From Methylopila turkensis (lineage in GTDB: Bacteria; Pseudomonadota; Alphaproteobacteria; Rhizobiales; Methylopilaceae), in NCBI RefSeq assembly GCF_027922325.1, contig NZ_BSFL01000002.1, positions 806,001 through 870,000 on the forward strand: a stretch of 64,000 bases of DNA, in the 5' to 3' direction. A model generated the notes under the pieces. The model worked only from the letters and a program-made list of their open reading frames with translations. It was not told the origin of the DNA and did no database searches. Positions within the stretch are counted from its first letter, which is position 1; every line of letters begins with the position of its first letter. This document shows, piece by piece, positions 17,216 to 26,777 of this stretch. A program made the position numbers and the translations under genes.

Positions 17216-20200
17216 ATGGGAATCGGACATTTCTTTGTCGACCGGCCGATCTTCGCGTCGGTCATCTCGATCGTTCTGATGATCGTCGGCGGCGTCGCTC
17301 TGGTGAGCCTGCCGATCGCGCAGTACCCGGAGATCGCGCCTCCCACCATCTCGGTCACCGCGCAGTATCCGGGCGCGAACGCCGAGACCATCGCCGAGAC
17401 GGTCGCCGCGCCGCTGGAGCAGCAGATCAACGGCGTCGAGGGCATGATCTACATGAACTCGCTGGCGACCGGCGACGGCCGCCTGCAGCTCACCGTCACC
17501 TTCCAGCCGGGCACCAACCAGGACATCGCGCAGGTTCAGGTCCAGAACCGCGTCAGCCAGGCCGATCCCCGCCTGCCGGAAGCGGTGCGCCGCAACGGCG
17601 TTCAGGTGAACAAGCGGTCGTCGGACTTCCTGATGGTCGTGAACCTGATCTCGCCCAACAAGTCGCTCGACACCGTCTACATGTCGAACTACGCGTCGGT
17701 GAACGTGATCGACGCGCTGAAGCGCATCGAGGGCGTCGGCGACATCACCATCTTCGGCGAGCGCGAGCTCTCCCTGCGCGTCTGGCTCGACCCGAACCGG
17801 CTCGCGGCCTACGGCCTCGCCGCAGGCGACGTGGTGTCCGCGATCTCCGCGCAGAACGTGCAGGTGTCCGGCGGCTCGCTCGGCGCGCCGCCCTCGCCGC
17901 CTGGCACCGCCTCCCAGATCACGGTGACGACGCAGGGGCGGTTCCAGACCCCCGAGCAGTTCAAGCAGATCATCGTCCGCGCCACCTCGGACGGACGGCT
18001 GCTGCGCGTCGGCGACGTGGCGCGCGTGGAGCTCGCCGCCCGCACCTACTCGTCGAACTCCTATCTCGGCGCCGATCCGACCGTCGGCATGGGCATCTTC
18101 CAGCGCCCCGGCACCAACGCGACCGAGGCCGCCGAGCAGATCAAGGCCACGATGGAGACGCTGAAGGCGTCCTTCCCGGCGGGCCTCGAATACCGCACCG
18201 AGTACAATCCGACCGAGTTCATCAACGAGTCGATCACCGCGGTCGAGCACACGATCTACGAGGCGGTCGCCCTCGTCGTGCTGGTGGTGTTCATCTTCCT
18301 GCAGTCGTGGCGCGCGGCGATCATCCCGGTCGCGGCGATCCCGGTGTCGTTGATCGCGACCTTCGCCGTCATGTCGGCCTTCGGCTTCTCGCTGAACATG
18401 CTGACGCTGTTCGGCCTGATCCTCGCCATCGGCATCGTGGTCGACGACGCCATCGTCGTGGTGGAGAACGTCGAGCGCAACATGGCGCTCGGGAAGACGC
18501 CCCGCGAGGCCGCGCATGTCACGATGGACGAGGTCGGCACCGCCGTCATCGCCATCGCGCTGGTGCTGTGCGCGGTGTTCGTTCCGACCGCCTTCATCCC
18601 CGGCATCTCCGGCATCTTCTATCAGCAGTTCGCGCTGACGATCGCGGCGTCGACCGTGCTGTCGGCGCTGGTGTCGCTCACGCTGTCCCCGGCGCTGTGC
18701 GCCATCCTGCTGAAGCCGCACCAGCACGGCGGCAAGCGCAGCCTCGGCCAGCGGGCGGCCGACCTGTTCAACCGCAACTTCGACCGCGGCGCGAACGGCT
18801 ACAGCCGCTCGGTCGGCTGGATGGTCGGCCACAAGTCGATCTTCCTCATCGCCTACGTCGCGCTGATCGGCGGCGCGGTCTACATGTTCTCGTCGGTGCC
18901 GCGGGGCTTCATCCCGCAGGCCGACCAGGGCTACGCCATCCTGATCGCGCAGTTGCCGGAGGGCGCGAACCTCCAGCGCACGGACGAGGTGGCGCGGCGC
19001 GCGGCGGAGATCGTCCGGCAGGTGCCGGGCGTGAAGAATGCGGTCACGATCGCCGGCTTCTCGGGAGCGACCTTCTCGGCGGCCTCGAATGCGGCGACGA
19101 GCTTCATCATCTTCGATCCGTTCAACGAGCGGACGGAGCACGGCGCGAGCCACACGGCGCCCGCGATCCTGGCCGAAGCGCAGAAGCGGCTGTTCGCGAT
19201 CGAGGAAGCCTTCGTGCTCGCCATCCTGCCGCCGACGGTGCGCGGCATCGGCCAGGGCGGCGGCTGGAAGATGTACGTGCAGGACCGCACGAACATGGGC
19301 TTCGTGCCGCTTGAGGCCTCGGTCAACGAGCTGATCGCCAAGGCGAACGCCTCGGGCCAGGTCACGCGCGTGTTCACGAGCTTCAACACCCGCGCGCCGC
19401 AGGTCTACCTCGACATCGACCGCGTCAAGGCCCAGCAGCTCAACGTGCCGGTGCAGAACATCTTCGAGGCGCTTCAGACGCTGCTCGGCACGGCCTATGT
19501 CAACGACTTCACGGCGCTCGGCCGCACCTTCCAGGTGAACGCGCAGGCGGACGCCCAATTCCGCGTCAAGCTGTCGGACGTCTACCAGTTCAAGGTGCGG
19601 TCGACGAACGGCGCCCTGGTGCCGCTCGGCACTCTCATCACCGAGCGCAACCAGACCGGCCCCTACACGGTGGAGCGGCAGAACATCTACAACGCCATCG
19701 CTCTCCAGGGCGACGCCGCCCCCGGCGTCTCCACGGGGCAGGCGATCGCGCTGATGGAGCGGCTCGCCGCTGAGACCCTGCCGCCCGGCGTCCAGTTCGA
19801 GTGGGTGGACCTCGCCTATCAGGAGAAACTGGCGGGCAACACCGCGGTGTTCGTGTTCGCGCTCGCGATCCTGTTCGTGTTCCTGTTCCTCTCGGCGCAG
19901 TACGAAAGCTGGGCGCTGCCGCTCGCGATCATCCTGATCACGCCGCTGTCGCTGCTGGCGGCGCTGATCGGCGTGTGGCTGAAGGGGTCGGACAACAACA
20001 TCCTGACCCAGATCGGCTTCATCGTGCTGATCGGCCTCGCGGCCAAGAACGCGATCCTGATCGTCGAGTTTGCGCGACAGCGCGAGGAGGAAGGCGAAAG
20101 CATCGTCCAGGCCGCCGTCGACGCCTGTAAGGACCGGCTGCGGCCGATCATCATGACGTCGCTCGCCTTCTCGCTCGGCGTGGTGCCGCTGGCCTTCGCC

Positions 20201-20440
20201 ACCGGCGCGGCGTCCGAGCTGCGGCAGGCGATCGGCGTGGCGGTGCTCGCCGGCATGGTCGGCGTCACCATCCTCGGCCTGTTCCTGACGCCGGTGTTCT
20301 ACGTGACGATCCGGAGCCTCGTGAGCCGCTTCCGCAAGGAGAAGCCCAAATCCACCGGCGACAAGCCCGGCGGCGACTCCCACAAGCCGGGCGGCGGCGC
20401 GCCCGGGGCGGGCCAGCCGCCCGCGCCGCACCCGGCCTGA
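17216..20440 (+). CDS. RND multidrug efflux permease (HAE1/AcrB family)
   Basis: 1074 residues, full family length. A proton-driven inner-membrane exporter. It begins GIGHFFVDRPIFASVISIVLM (first membrane helix) and has two large periplasmic loops. The proton-relay residues are visible as DD in IGIVVDDAIVVVENVERN and K in IGLAAKNAILIVEFARQREE. The C-terminus is a charged, Pro/Gly-rich tail. It is co-transcribed with the adaptor. No local TetR repressor; the nearest regulator is the LacI-type gene. Substrate unknown. Confidence 0.96.
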   Translation: MGIGHFFVDRPIFASVISIVLMIVGGVALVSLPIAQYPEIAPPTISVTAQYPGANAETIAETVAAPLEQQINGVEGMIYMNSLATGDGRLQLTVTFQPGTNQDIAQVQVQNRVSQADPRLPEAVRRNGVQVNKRSSDFLMVVNLISPNKSLDTVYMSNYASVNVIDALKRIEGVGDITIFGERELSLRVWLDPNRLAAYGLAAGDVVSAISAQNVQVSGGSLGAPPSPPGTASQITVTTQGRFQTPEQFKQIIVRATSDGRLLRVGDVARVELAARTYSSNSYLGADPTVGMGIFQRPGTNATEAAEQIKATMETLKASFPAGLEYRTEYNPTEFINESITAVEHTIYEAVALVVLVVFIFLQSWRAAIIPVAAIPVSLIATFAVMSAFGFSLNMLTLFGLILAIGIVVDDAIVVVENVERNMALGKTPREAAHVTMDEVGTAVIAIALVLCAVFVPTAFIPGISGIFYQQFALTIAASTVLSALVSLTLSPALCAILLKPHQHGGKRSLGQRAADLFNRNFDRGANGYSRSVGWMVGHKSIFLIAYVALIGGAVYMFSSVPRGFIPQADQGYAILIAQLPEGANLQRTDEVARRAAEIVRQVPGVKNAVTIAGFSGATFSAASNAATSFIIFDPFNERTEHGASHTAPAILAEAQKRLFAIEEAFVLAILPPTVRGIGQGGGWKMYVQDRTNMGFVPLEASVNELIAKANASGQVTRVFTSFNTRAPQVYLDIDRVKAQQLNVPVQNIFEALQTLLGTAYVNDFTALGRTFQVNAQADAQFRVKLSDVYQFKVRSTNGALVPLGTLITERNQTGPYTVERQNIYNAIALQGDAAPGVSTGQAIALMERLAAETLPPGVQFEWVDLAYQEKLAGNTAVFVFALAILFVFLFLSAQYESWALPLAIILITPLSLLAALIGVWLKGSDNNILTQIGFIVLIGLAAKNAILIVEFARQREEEGESIVQAAVDACKDRLRPIIMTSLAFSLGVVPLAFATGAASELRQAIGVAVLAGMVGVTILGLFLTPVFYVTIRSLVSRFRKEKPKSTGDKPGGDSHKPGGGAPGAGQPPAPHPA

Positions 20441-20466
20441 CGGGACGGCTCCAAAGCCAGACGCCC

Positions 20467-20504
20467 AAAGGGGGCACCGGCCACACGCCGGCGCCCCCTT
20501 TTTC
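20467..20504 (+). terminator. rho-independent terminator after the RND genes
   Basis: Stem AAAGGGGGC...GCCCCCTTT with an inner CCGGC/GCCGG extension, followed by TTTTT. It ends the efflux transcript and overlaps the 3' end of the convergent gene, so it may serve both directions (an A-tract lies on the far side). Confidence 0.85.
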
Positions 20505-21498
20505 ATTCGAGCTTCGCGCCGGAGAGGCGGACGAGCTCCCGCCACATCGGATCCTCGTCGGCGACCCGGCGGCGCAGGTCGTCCGGGGACGCGTCCAAAG
20601 CCACCGAGAACCCGCTCGGCTCGAGCTTCTCAGTGAGCGCGGGGTCGGTCATCGCGGCGGCGACAGCGTCGCGCAGCTTCGCCTGCACGTCGGCGGGTAA
20701 GCCTTTCGGCCCGACGACCGCGTACCAGGTCTGCAGGTCGACGTCGCCGAGGCCGAGATCGGCGAACTCCTTCATGCCCGGCACGTCCGGCAGCGCCGCG
20801 ATCCGCTCCCGACCGCCGACCGCGAGCGCGGCGAACGATCCATCGCGGACATGGGGCACGAGCGCCGGCGTGACGTCGAACATCATGTCGATGACGCCGC
20901 CGAGCAGGTCGACGATCGCGGGACCGCCGCCCTTGTAGGGCACGTGCAGGATCGCGGCGCCGGTCCGCGCCTTCACCAGCTCGATCATCAGGTGGGACAC
21001 CTGCCCCTGCCCCGAGGAGCCCATGCGGACCTCGTCCGGATGCGCCTTCGCCCAGGCGATCAGGTCGCGGAACGTCGCCCAGCCGCGCTCCCGCGCCGTG
21101 CGGGCGTTGACGACGCAGACGACCGTGCCGGTGACGATGCGCGTCATGGGCGTCAGATCCACGTCCGGATCGTAGGGCTGGCTCGCGTAAAGGTACTTGT
21201 TGGCGATTAGCTGCGACGTCGACACCAGACCGAGCGTCTCGCCGTCCGGGGCCGCCTTCACGACCGCCGACGTCCCCAGCATGCCCCCGGCGCCGGCGCG
21301 GTTCTCGACCACGACCGTGCGGCCGAGCTTCGGACCGAGCCGCTCTGCGAGCATGCGCGCCAGCAGATCGACGGCGCCGCCGGGCGGAAACGGCGCGATC
21401 AGCGTGGTCACGGCCGCGCGCGCCGGACGGGAGAGGCCCAGAGCGAGGGCGCCGGCGAGACCTGCGGTCGCCTCGCGGCGGGACGGCCCATGGGGCAT
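20503..21498 (-). CDS. TctC/Bug-family substrate-binding protein, Tat-like signal
   Basis: 331 residues. The N-terminus SRREATAGLAGALALGLSRPARA resembles a twin-arginine signal peptide, so export may be in folded form. Family features: LIAPFPPGGAVDLLARML, VVENRAGAGGMLGT and ILHVPYKGGGPAIVDLLGG. AGGAG precedes ATG 21498. As with the protein at 5582, no transporter membrane subunits are nearby. It is divergent from a flavin-monooxygenase-like gene across about 200 bp. Ligand is unknown; carboxylates are usual for the family. Confidence 0.9.
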   Translation of the reverse strand: MPHGPSRREATAGLAGALALGLSRPARAAVTTLIAPFPPGGAVDLLARMLAERLGPKLGRTVVVENRAGAGGMLGTSAVVKAAPDGETLGLVSTSQLIANKYLYASQPYDPDVDLTPMTRIVTGTVVCVVNARTARERGWATFRDLIAWAKAHPDEVRMGSSGQGQVSHLMIELVKARTGAAILHVPYKGGGPAIVDLLGGVIDMMFDVTPALVPHVRDGSFAALAVGGRERIAALPDVPGMKEFADLGLGDVDLQTWYAVVGPKGLPADVQAKLRDAVAAAMTDPALTEKLEPSGFSVALDASPDDLRRRVADEDPMWRELVRLSGAKLE

Positions 21499-21701
21499 CG
21501 CGCATCTCCTGCCTTGGTCGGGAGACGCTTGAGAATAAGGCGCGCCGCCGCGCGCGCCAGCCCTGCGCCGGCCGCAGAGGCGGCGCCCCCTTCCATTCGG
21601 GGGCGCGAATGACGATCTCGCAAGGTGAACAGGGCGCATAGGCCCGACAGACCCGGAATCGCCTTCCGCTTCCGCGGGCGGCGACCGATCAGGAACAGAC
21701 G

Positions 21702-22709
21702 ATGATCCCGTTCTCCGTGCTCGACCTCGCGCCGATCGCGCAAGGCGCCACCGCAGCCGACGCGTTCCGCAACTCGCGCGCCTTGGCGCAGGAAGCCGAG
21801 CGGCTCGGCTACCATCGGTTCTGGCTCGCCGAACACCACAACATGACGGGGATCGCCAGCGCCGCGACGGCCGTCGTCATCGGCCATGTCGCCGAGGGCA
21901 CCTTGACCATCCGTGTCGGCTCCGGCGGCGTGATGCTGCCGAACCATTCGCCGCTGGTGATCGCAGAGCAGTTCGGCACGCTGGCCGCGCTCTATCCCGG
22001 CCGCATCGATCTCGGCCTCGGCCGCGCGCCGGGAACGGACATGGCGACCGCCCGGGCGCTGAGGCGCGATCTCCACGCCGCCGCCGAAAGCTTTCCGCAG
22101 GACGTGATCGAGCTGCAGAGCTATTTCGAGCCGGCGCTCGAGGACCAGGCGATCCGGGCCGTGCCGGGAGCCGGGCTTCAGGTGCCGATCTGGCTGCTGG
22201 GCTCCAGCCTCTATTCGGCGCAGCTCGCCGCCATGCTCGGCCTGCCGTTCGCGTTCGCCTCGCATTTCGCGCCGCACGATCTGGAGGAGGCCTTCGCGGT
22301 CTATCGCGCCACGTTCCGGCCGTCGCCGAAACTGGCGAAGCCCTACGCCATGGCCGCCGTCAACGTGCTCGCCGCCGAGAGCGACGACGCCGCGCGCCGC
22401 GCCTTCACCTCCCAGCAGCAGGCCTTCATCAACCTCCGGCGCGGCCGTCCGGGACCGCTGCCGCCCCCGATCGACGACATCGACGCCTATTGCAGCCCCG
22501 CCGAACGCGCCGGACTCGAGCAGATGCTGCGCTACGCCTTCGTGGGTTCGCCGGCGACGGTCGAGCGCGGCCTCGCGGATTTCCTCGCGCGTCTCGCGCC
22601 CGACGAGCTCATGGTCACGGGCCACGCCTTCGCGTCGGACACCCGCCTGACGTCGCTGCGCCTGACGGCGGAGATCCGGGACGGGCTGGCGGCGCGCGCC
22701 GCGGCCTGA
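21702..22709 (+). CDS. LLM-class flavin-dependent oxidoreductase (MsnO8-type)
   Basis: 335 residues with a luciferase-like TIM barrel. Typical segments: [71 protein letters not shown] and [19 protein letters not shown]. Such proteins use reduced FMN for monooxygenation of unknown substrates. The gene ends 1 bp before the convergent kinase gene. Function beyond the superfamily is not predictable. Confidence 0.9.
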   Translation: MIPFSVLDLAPIAQGATAADAFRNSRALAQEAERLGYHRFWLAEHHNMTGIASAATAVVIGHVAEGTLTIRVGSGGVMLPNHSPLVIAEQFGTLAALYPGRIDLGLGRAPGTDMATARALRRDLHAAAESFPQDVIELQSYFEPALEDQAIRAVPGAGLQVPIWLLGSSLYSAQLAAMLGLPFAFASHFAPHDLEEAFAVYRATFRPSPKLAKPYAMAAVNVLAAESDDAARRAFTSQQQAFINLRRGRPGPLPPPIDDIDAYCSPAERAGLEQMLRYAFVGSPATVERGLADFLARLAPDELMVTGHAFASDTRLTSLRLTAEIRDGLAARAAA

Positions 22710-22710
22710 C

Positions 22711-24285
22711 CTAGACCGCCCGGCGCAGGCCGGGCGCGGCGGCGGCGCGCTCAGCGGGCTGACTCTCGGTTTGCCGGATCGGCGGCAGCGCGCTCATCAC
22801 GCGGCTCGCCGGCAGGGTGACGACGACCTCGGTGCCCTCCCGCAGCTTGCTCTTCAGCGAGAAGCCGCCGCCGTGCAGGTCGATCAGCCCCTTCACGATC
22901 GGGAGGCCGAGGCCGGCGCCCTGCTCCGCGGTCTTGATCGCGAGCGTGCCCTGGCCAAACGAGGCGAGCACGGTCGGAATCTCGTTCTCCGGAATGCCCG
23001 GCCCGGTGTCGGAAACGCTGAAATACTGGCCGCCGGAGGCGGTCCATCCGACCTTGAGCGTGATCACGCCGCCCTGGGGGGTGAACTTGATCGCGTTCGA
23101 CAGCAGGTTCAGCGTGATCTGGCGCAGCGCCCGCTCGTCGGCCCAGACCGGCGGCATGCCGGGCTCGTAAAGCTCGCGGATCGCGATGCCGCGGTTCTTG
23201 GCGCGGAGCTTGAGCAGGTGGTGGCAGTCCTCGACCACGTAGGCGAGGTTGATGCTCTCCTCGTTCAGCTCGTAGCGTCCGGCCTCGATGCGCGACAGGT
23301 CGAGGATCTCGTTGATGAGCTCGAGCAGATGCTGGCCGCTCTGGTGGATGTCGCCGGCGTATTCCTTGTAGGTCGGAACCGAATGCGCCCCGAACACCTC
23401 CGCCTTCATCACCTCCGAAAAGCCGAGGATGGCGTTGAGCGGCGTCCGGAGCTCGTGGCTCATGGTCGCGAGGAAGCGGGACTTGGCGAGGTTGGCCGCC
23501 TCCGCGCGCCGCCGCGCCTCGTCCGAATTGGCCTTGGCCTGCTCCAGCTCGCCGATCAGCGCGTCCTTCTCGGCGCGGAACTCCAGCGCGTCGAGCGTGC
23601 TGCGGAACAGCCGGCGGCCGAGCAGCAGGAAATAGACCTCGGCGCCGACCGCCATGACGGCGACCGCCGCCGCGCCCGGGCCGCCGACCGGCACATAGAC
23701 GGCGAGCGCCACGGCCGTGATCGGCAGCGTCCCGGCGTAGACCGCGAGCGGCACGCTCGCCGCCAGCGTGGTCGAGACGGCCAAGCCGGTCAGCATCACG
23801 AACAGCGTCATGATGGCCGCGGCGTCGGTCGCGACGTCGAGCAGGGCCACGACCGACGCCCAGGCGCAGGCGTTGACGAACTCGGCGGCTACGAAGCGCC
23901 GGGTCCAGACGCGGAGATCCGCTTCGTCGGCCGGCCGGAGCAGGAAGCGCCGCGCGACCGCGACCGCGACGCCGTGGCCCGCGCACGCGACGGCCAGCCA
24001 GACGACGCCGGCCGCGCTCGATACCCATATGCCGAGGCCGATCGCGGCGACGGCCGCCAGGGCGAACACGACCAGCGCGGCCGAGACCCGGTTCTGGGCG
24101 TAGATGCGCGCGAGCTCGAGATCGAAGGCGGGGCGGGTGCCGGTGGTGGAGGTCAGGCGTTCACGGGCCGTGCGGACATTGGCCGCGACCGTGCGGCGGC
24201 GGTCCGCCGTCCGCTCCGACGGGCGGATGTCGGGATCGGATCCCTCCGGAAGCCCAAACATGTCCACGTCGCGCGCTCGCTTCAC
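22711..24285 (-). CDS. membrane sensor histidine kinase, DivJ/PleC-type
   Basis: 524 residues. About six membrane helices between residues 65 and 225 are followed by a short coiled coil. The dimerisation/phosphoacceptor helix is ATMSHELRTPLNAILGFSEV with YAGDIHQSGQHLLELINEIL. The ATPase domain shows NLLSNAIKFTPQGG (N box), SDTGPGIP (G1) and GAGLGLPIVKGLI (G2). The FGAHS...YKEYAGDIHQSG pattern after the H box is characteristic of alphaproteobacterial kinases of the DivJ/PleC/PdhS group, which act on DivK-like receivers controlling cell cycle and polarity. Assignment to a particular member is inference; no response regulator is adjacent. Confidence 0.88.
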   Translation of the reverse strand: MKRARDVDMFGLPEGSDPDIRPSERTADRRRTVAANVRTARERLTSTTGTRPAFDLELARIYAQNRVSAALVVFALAAVAAIGLGIWVSSAAGVVWLAVACAGHGVAVAVARRFLLRPADEADLRVWTRRFVAAEFVNACAWASVVALLDVATDAAAIMTLFVMLTGLAVSTTLAASVPLAVYAGTLPITAVALAVYVPVGGPGAAAVAVMAVGAEVYFLLLGRRLFRSTLDALEFRAEKDALIGELEQAKANSDEARRRAEAANLAKSRFLATMSHELRTPLNAILGFSEVMKAEVFGAHSVPTYKEYAGDIHQSGQHLLELINEILDLSRIEAGRYELNEESINLAYVVEDCHHLLKLRAKNRGIAIRELYEPGMPPVWADERALRQITLNLLSNAIKFTPQGGVITLKVGWTASGGQYFSVSDTGPGIPENEIPTVLASFGQGTLAIKTAEQGAGLGLPIVKGLIDLHGGGFSLKSKLREGTEVVVTLPASRVMSALPPIRQTESQPAERAAAAPGLRRAV

Positions 24286-24335
24286 CGCCCTGTTTCACGT
24301 CGAAGCGCGACCTTGCAAGCGAAAGGCTTAAGACG

Positions 24336-25040
24336 GTGCTGACGCAACCGTTCAATTCCCCGACGTCGGAGGCCGACGACGCCGAACTCGCGGCGCTGCT
24401 GTCGGAGATCCGCGCCTGCCGCATCTGCCGCGACGCGCCGCGCGGCGCGCCTTTGCCGCACCCTCCCCGCCCCGTGGTGCGGGCGCGGGCGACCGCGCGG
24501 ATCGCGGTCTGCGGACAGGCGCCGGGCACGCGCGTCCACGCCTCGGGCGTGCCGTTCACCGACCCGTCCGGCGTGCGGCTGCGGCGCTGGATGGGCGTCA
24601 GCGACGACGAGTTTTACGACGAGGCGCGCATCGCGGTGGTCCCGATGGGCTTCTGCTTCCCCGGCCTCGACGCCAAGGGCGGCGACCGGCCGCCGCGGCG
24701 GGAATGCGCTCCCGCCTGGCGCGCGGAACTGTTCAACCTGCTGCCGTCGATCGAGCTGGTGCTCGCGGTCGGACGTCCGGCGCAGCTCTGGCATCTCGGG
24801 GCTGACGCCGGGCCGTCGCTGACGGCGGCGGTCGCCGACTGGCGCCGGATCGTGGACCGGCCGGGGCTTCCACGCGTCGTGCCGCTGCCGCATCCGTCCT
24901 GGCGCAACAACGCGTGGCTCAAACGCAATCCGTGGTTCGACGAGGAGCTCGCGCCGACGCTGCGCCGGATGGTGCGCGACGCGCTGACGCCGGAGCCAAA
25001 AAGCGAAACCGGCGCAGGGAAACGCCGCGGCCCGCGTTAA
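24336..25040 (+). CDS. uracil-DNA glycosylase superfamily protein
   Basis: 234 residues with a likely GTG start. Motif 1 appears as RIAVCGQAPGTRVHASG and motif 2 as PLPHPSWRNNAW, the pattern of the UDG-like fold that removes uracil or related bases from DNA. RACRICRD at residues 26-33 has a CxxC-like pair as in families 4/5, but the remaining cluster cysteines are not evident, so iron-sulfur binding is doubtful. It is annotated in many alphaproteobacteria only as a UDG-family protein. It is divergent from the sensor kinase. Confidence 0.8.
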   Translation: MLTQPFNSPTSEADDAELAALLSEIRACRICRDAPRGAPLPHPPRPVVRARATARIAVCGQAPGTRVHASGVPFTDPSGVRLRRWMGVSDDEFYDEARIAVVPMGFCFPGLDAKGGDRPPRRECAPAWRAELFNLLPSIELVLAVGRPAQLWHLGADAGPSLTAAVADWRRIVDRPGLPRVVPLPHPSWRNNAWLKRNPWFDEELAPTLRRMVRDALTPEPKSETGAGKRRGPR

Positions 25041-25093
25041 AACCTGCGAGAGGGGCGCGCAGTTTCCGCGCAACGACCAAGGAGCCTTGAGCC

Positions 25094-25684
25094 ATGGACC
25101 GTATCGCAGCCGCCGGCCTCGCCGCCGCACTGGCGCTCACCCCGCTTGCAGCTGTCGCCCAGCCGGCCGATTCGATGACCCGGTCGGAGCGGATCGAGAA
25201 GCGGACGAAGGGCATGGAGAAGCGCTTCGAGCGTCTCGACGTCGACAAGGACGGCGTGCTGACGCGGGAGGAGGCGCAAGCGCCCCTGACCAAGGTGTTC
25301 GCGCGCATGGACAAGGACGGCGACGGCGTGCTGTCCGCCGAGGAGATCAAGACGCTGCGGGCGGCCGCCGAGAAGCGCCTCGCCAAGCGCGGCGACGACA
25401 AGCGCGGCGACGACGAACGGCCGCGCGCCCGCAAGGACCGCTTCGAACGCGCCGACAAGGACCGCGACGGCAAGATCACCCGCGACGAGTTCCTGGCGCA
25501 GGGCCTGCCGTGGTTCCGCCGCGCCGACAGGGACGGCGACGGCAAGGTGACGAAGGCCGAGTTCGACGCGCTGCTGGAGAAGATGAAGAGCCGCGCCGCC
25601 GGACGCGACGACGCCGGACCGAAGAAGGCTTCGGATCGCGCGGACGGCGGCGACGCGGCGGACGCGGACGAGGACGCCGAGTGA
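25094..25684 (+). CDS. secreted four-EF-hand calcium-binding protein
   Basis: 196 residues. Signal peptide about 1-22 (AAGLAAALALTPLAAVAQ). Four canonical 12-residue loops are present: DVDKDGVLTREE, DKDGDGVLSAEE, DKDRDGKITRDE and DRDGDGKVTKAE. Together they predict periplasmic Ca2+ binding. The C-terminus is acidic and disordered. It precedes the ECF sigma gene by 31 bp on the same strand and is likely in the same transcript, suggesting either a target or a sensor input of the sigma module (inference). Confidence 0.9.
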   Translation: MDRIAAAGLAAALALTPLAAVAQPADSMTRSERIEKRTKGMEKRFERLDVDKDGVLTREEAQAPLTKVFARMDKDGDGVLSAEEIKTLRAAAEKRLAKRGDDKRGDDERPRARKDRFERADKDRDGKITRDEFLAQGLPWFRRADRDGDGKVTKAEFDALLEKMKSRAAGRDDAGPKKASDRADGGDAADADEDAE

Positions 25685-25715
25685 GATGACCCGCGGGGAT
25701 GCGGAGTGACGGCCG

Positions 25716-26354
25716 ATGACGGCGCTGGCCCGGATGACGGACATGCGCGACGGGCGGGCCGGCGCGATGCGCGCGGCTGAACGCCCCGCGACCGCGGACG
25801 AGCCGGACGACGACGCGCTGCTCGCGCTCGTCGGCGACGGCGACCAGCGCGCCTTCGCGCGGCTCGTGGCCCGCCACGGCCCGAAGGCGCAGGCGGTCGC
25901 GCACCGCTTCACCGGCTCCGCCAGCGAGGCGGAGGATCTCGTCCAGGAGGCGTTCTGGCGCGTGTGGAAATCGGCGGACCGCTGGCGCCCCGGCGGCGCC
26001 CGGTTCTCGACCTGGCTGCACCGCGTCGTGGTGAACCTGTGCGTCGATCACGACCGTCGGCGGCGGCTTCGCCGGTTCCTGCCGTTCGCCGACGCGTTCG
26101 ATCCGCCGTCGGACGAGGTCGGGCCGGAGCGCAGCCTCTCCGACCGCGACGAGGTCGACCAGGTGCGGGCGGACATCCTGACGCTGCCCGCCCGCCAGCG
26201 CGCCGCGCTGCTGCTCGCCGCCGACGGCGAACGCTCCAACGCGGAGATCGCCGAAGCGCTGGACGCGACCGAGAAGGCTGTTGAATCCATGCTTGTCCGC
26301 GCCCGGCGGACCCTGCGCGCCCTTCAGGCGGCGCGCGAGGAGACGAGACCATGA
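25716..26354 (+). CDS. ECF-type RNA polymerase sigma factor
   Basis: 212 residues. Region 2 is at FARLVARHGPKAQAVAHRFTG, then SEAEDLVQEAFWRVWKSADRW and FSTWLHRVVVNLCVDHDRRR. Region 4 is at LPARQRAALLLAADGERSNA, then EIAEALDATEKAVESMLVRARRTLR. No region 1.1/3, hence extracytoplasmic-function type. GGAG lies upstream. Its stop overlaps the start of the anti-sigma-like gene (ATGA), indicating translational coupling. The module resembles CnrH-type systems controlled through a membrane anti-sigma and a periplasmic partner. Confidence 0.92.
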   Translation: MTALARMTDMRDGRAGAMRAAERPATADEPDDDALLALVGDGDQRAFARLVARHGPKAQAVAHRFTGSASEAEDLVQEAFWRVWKSADRWRPGGARFSTWLHRVVVNLCVDHDRRRRLRRFLPFADAFDPPSDEVGPERSLSDRDEVDQVRADILTLPARQRAALLLAADGERSNAEIAEALDATEKAVESMLVRARRTLRALQAAREETRP

Positions 26355-26776
26355 CCGACCATCTCTCCCTGCCGCTGTTCGATCAGCGGCTCGACGCGCT
26401 CGGCGCCGACCTAGAGCGCTGGCCTCAGGCGGAGGCCGCCGCCGCGCGCGCGCTGCTCGCCCGTTCCGCGGAAGCGCGGAATCGGCATGCGGAGGCGGTC
26501 CGGCTCGACGCGCTGGTGGCGAAGGCGGCCGCCGCGCCCACGCCGAACGGCTTCGCGTTCCGCGTGGTCGGCGAGGTGTCGGCGCGCCGCAGCGACCGGT
26601 GGCTCTGGCTCACGGCGTCGCCCGGCCGGTTCGGCTTCGCGAGCGCAACCTTCTGCGCCGCAGCGCTCACCGTCGGTCTCGCGCTCGGCGCGATCGTCGA
26701 CACGCGCGCCACCGGCGCGACGACCCTCGACCTCGGCGCGGCGATCGAAGTCTCGCTGAACGACGGGGATCTTTGA
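26351..26776 (+). CDS. probable single-pass anti-sigma factor
   Basis: 141 residues. The cytoplasmic N-terminal part contains FDQRLDALGADLERWPQAEA, a motif seen in alphaproteobacterial proteins paired with CnrX-like sensors. One membrane helix lies near residues 94-118 (ASATFCAAALTVGLALGAIV), leaving a short periplasmic tail. It overlaps the sigma gene by 4 bp and is 1 bp from the CnrX-like gene. Sequestration of the sigma factor is inferred from arrangement and topology; no ZAS zinc motif is visible. Confidence 0.75.
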   Translation: MTDHLSLPLFDQRLDALGADLERWPQAEAAAARALLARSAEARNRHAEAVRLDALVAKAAAAPTPNGFAFRVVGEVSARRSDRWLWLTASPGRFGFASATFCAAALTVGLALGAIVDTRATGATTLDLGAAIEVSLNDGDL

Positions 26777-26777
26777 G

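Noticed and set aside
14801-20440. LacI-type gene as the dedicated regulator of the RND pump
   Set aside because: 161-bp gap without a matching palindrome before the adaptor; only proximity links them.
17042-20545. 1167-residue minus-strand open frame
   Set aside because: Exactly antisense to the RND permease, with composition typical of an opposite-strand shadow.
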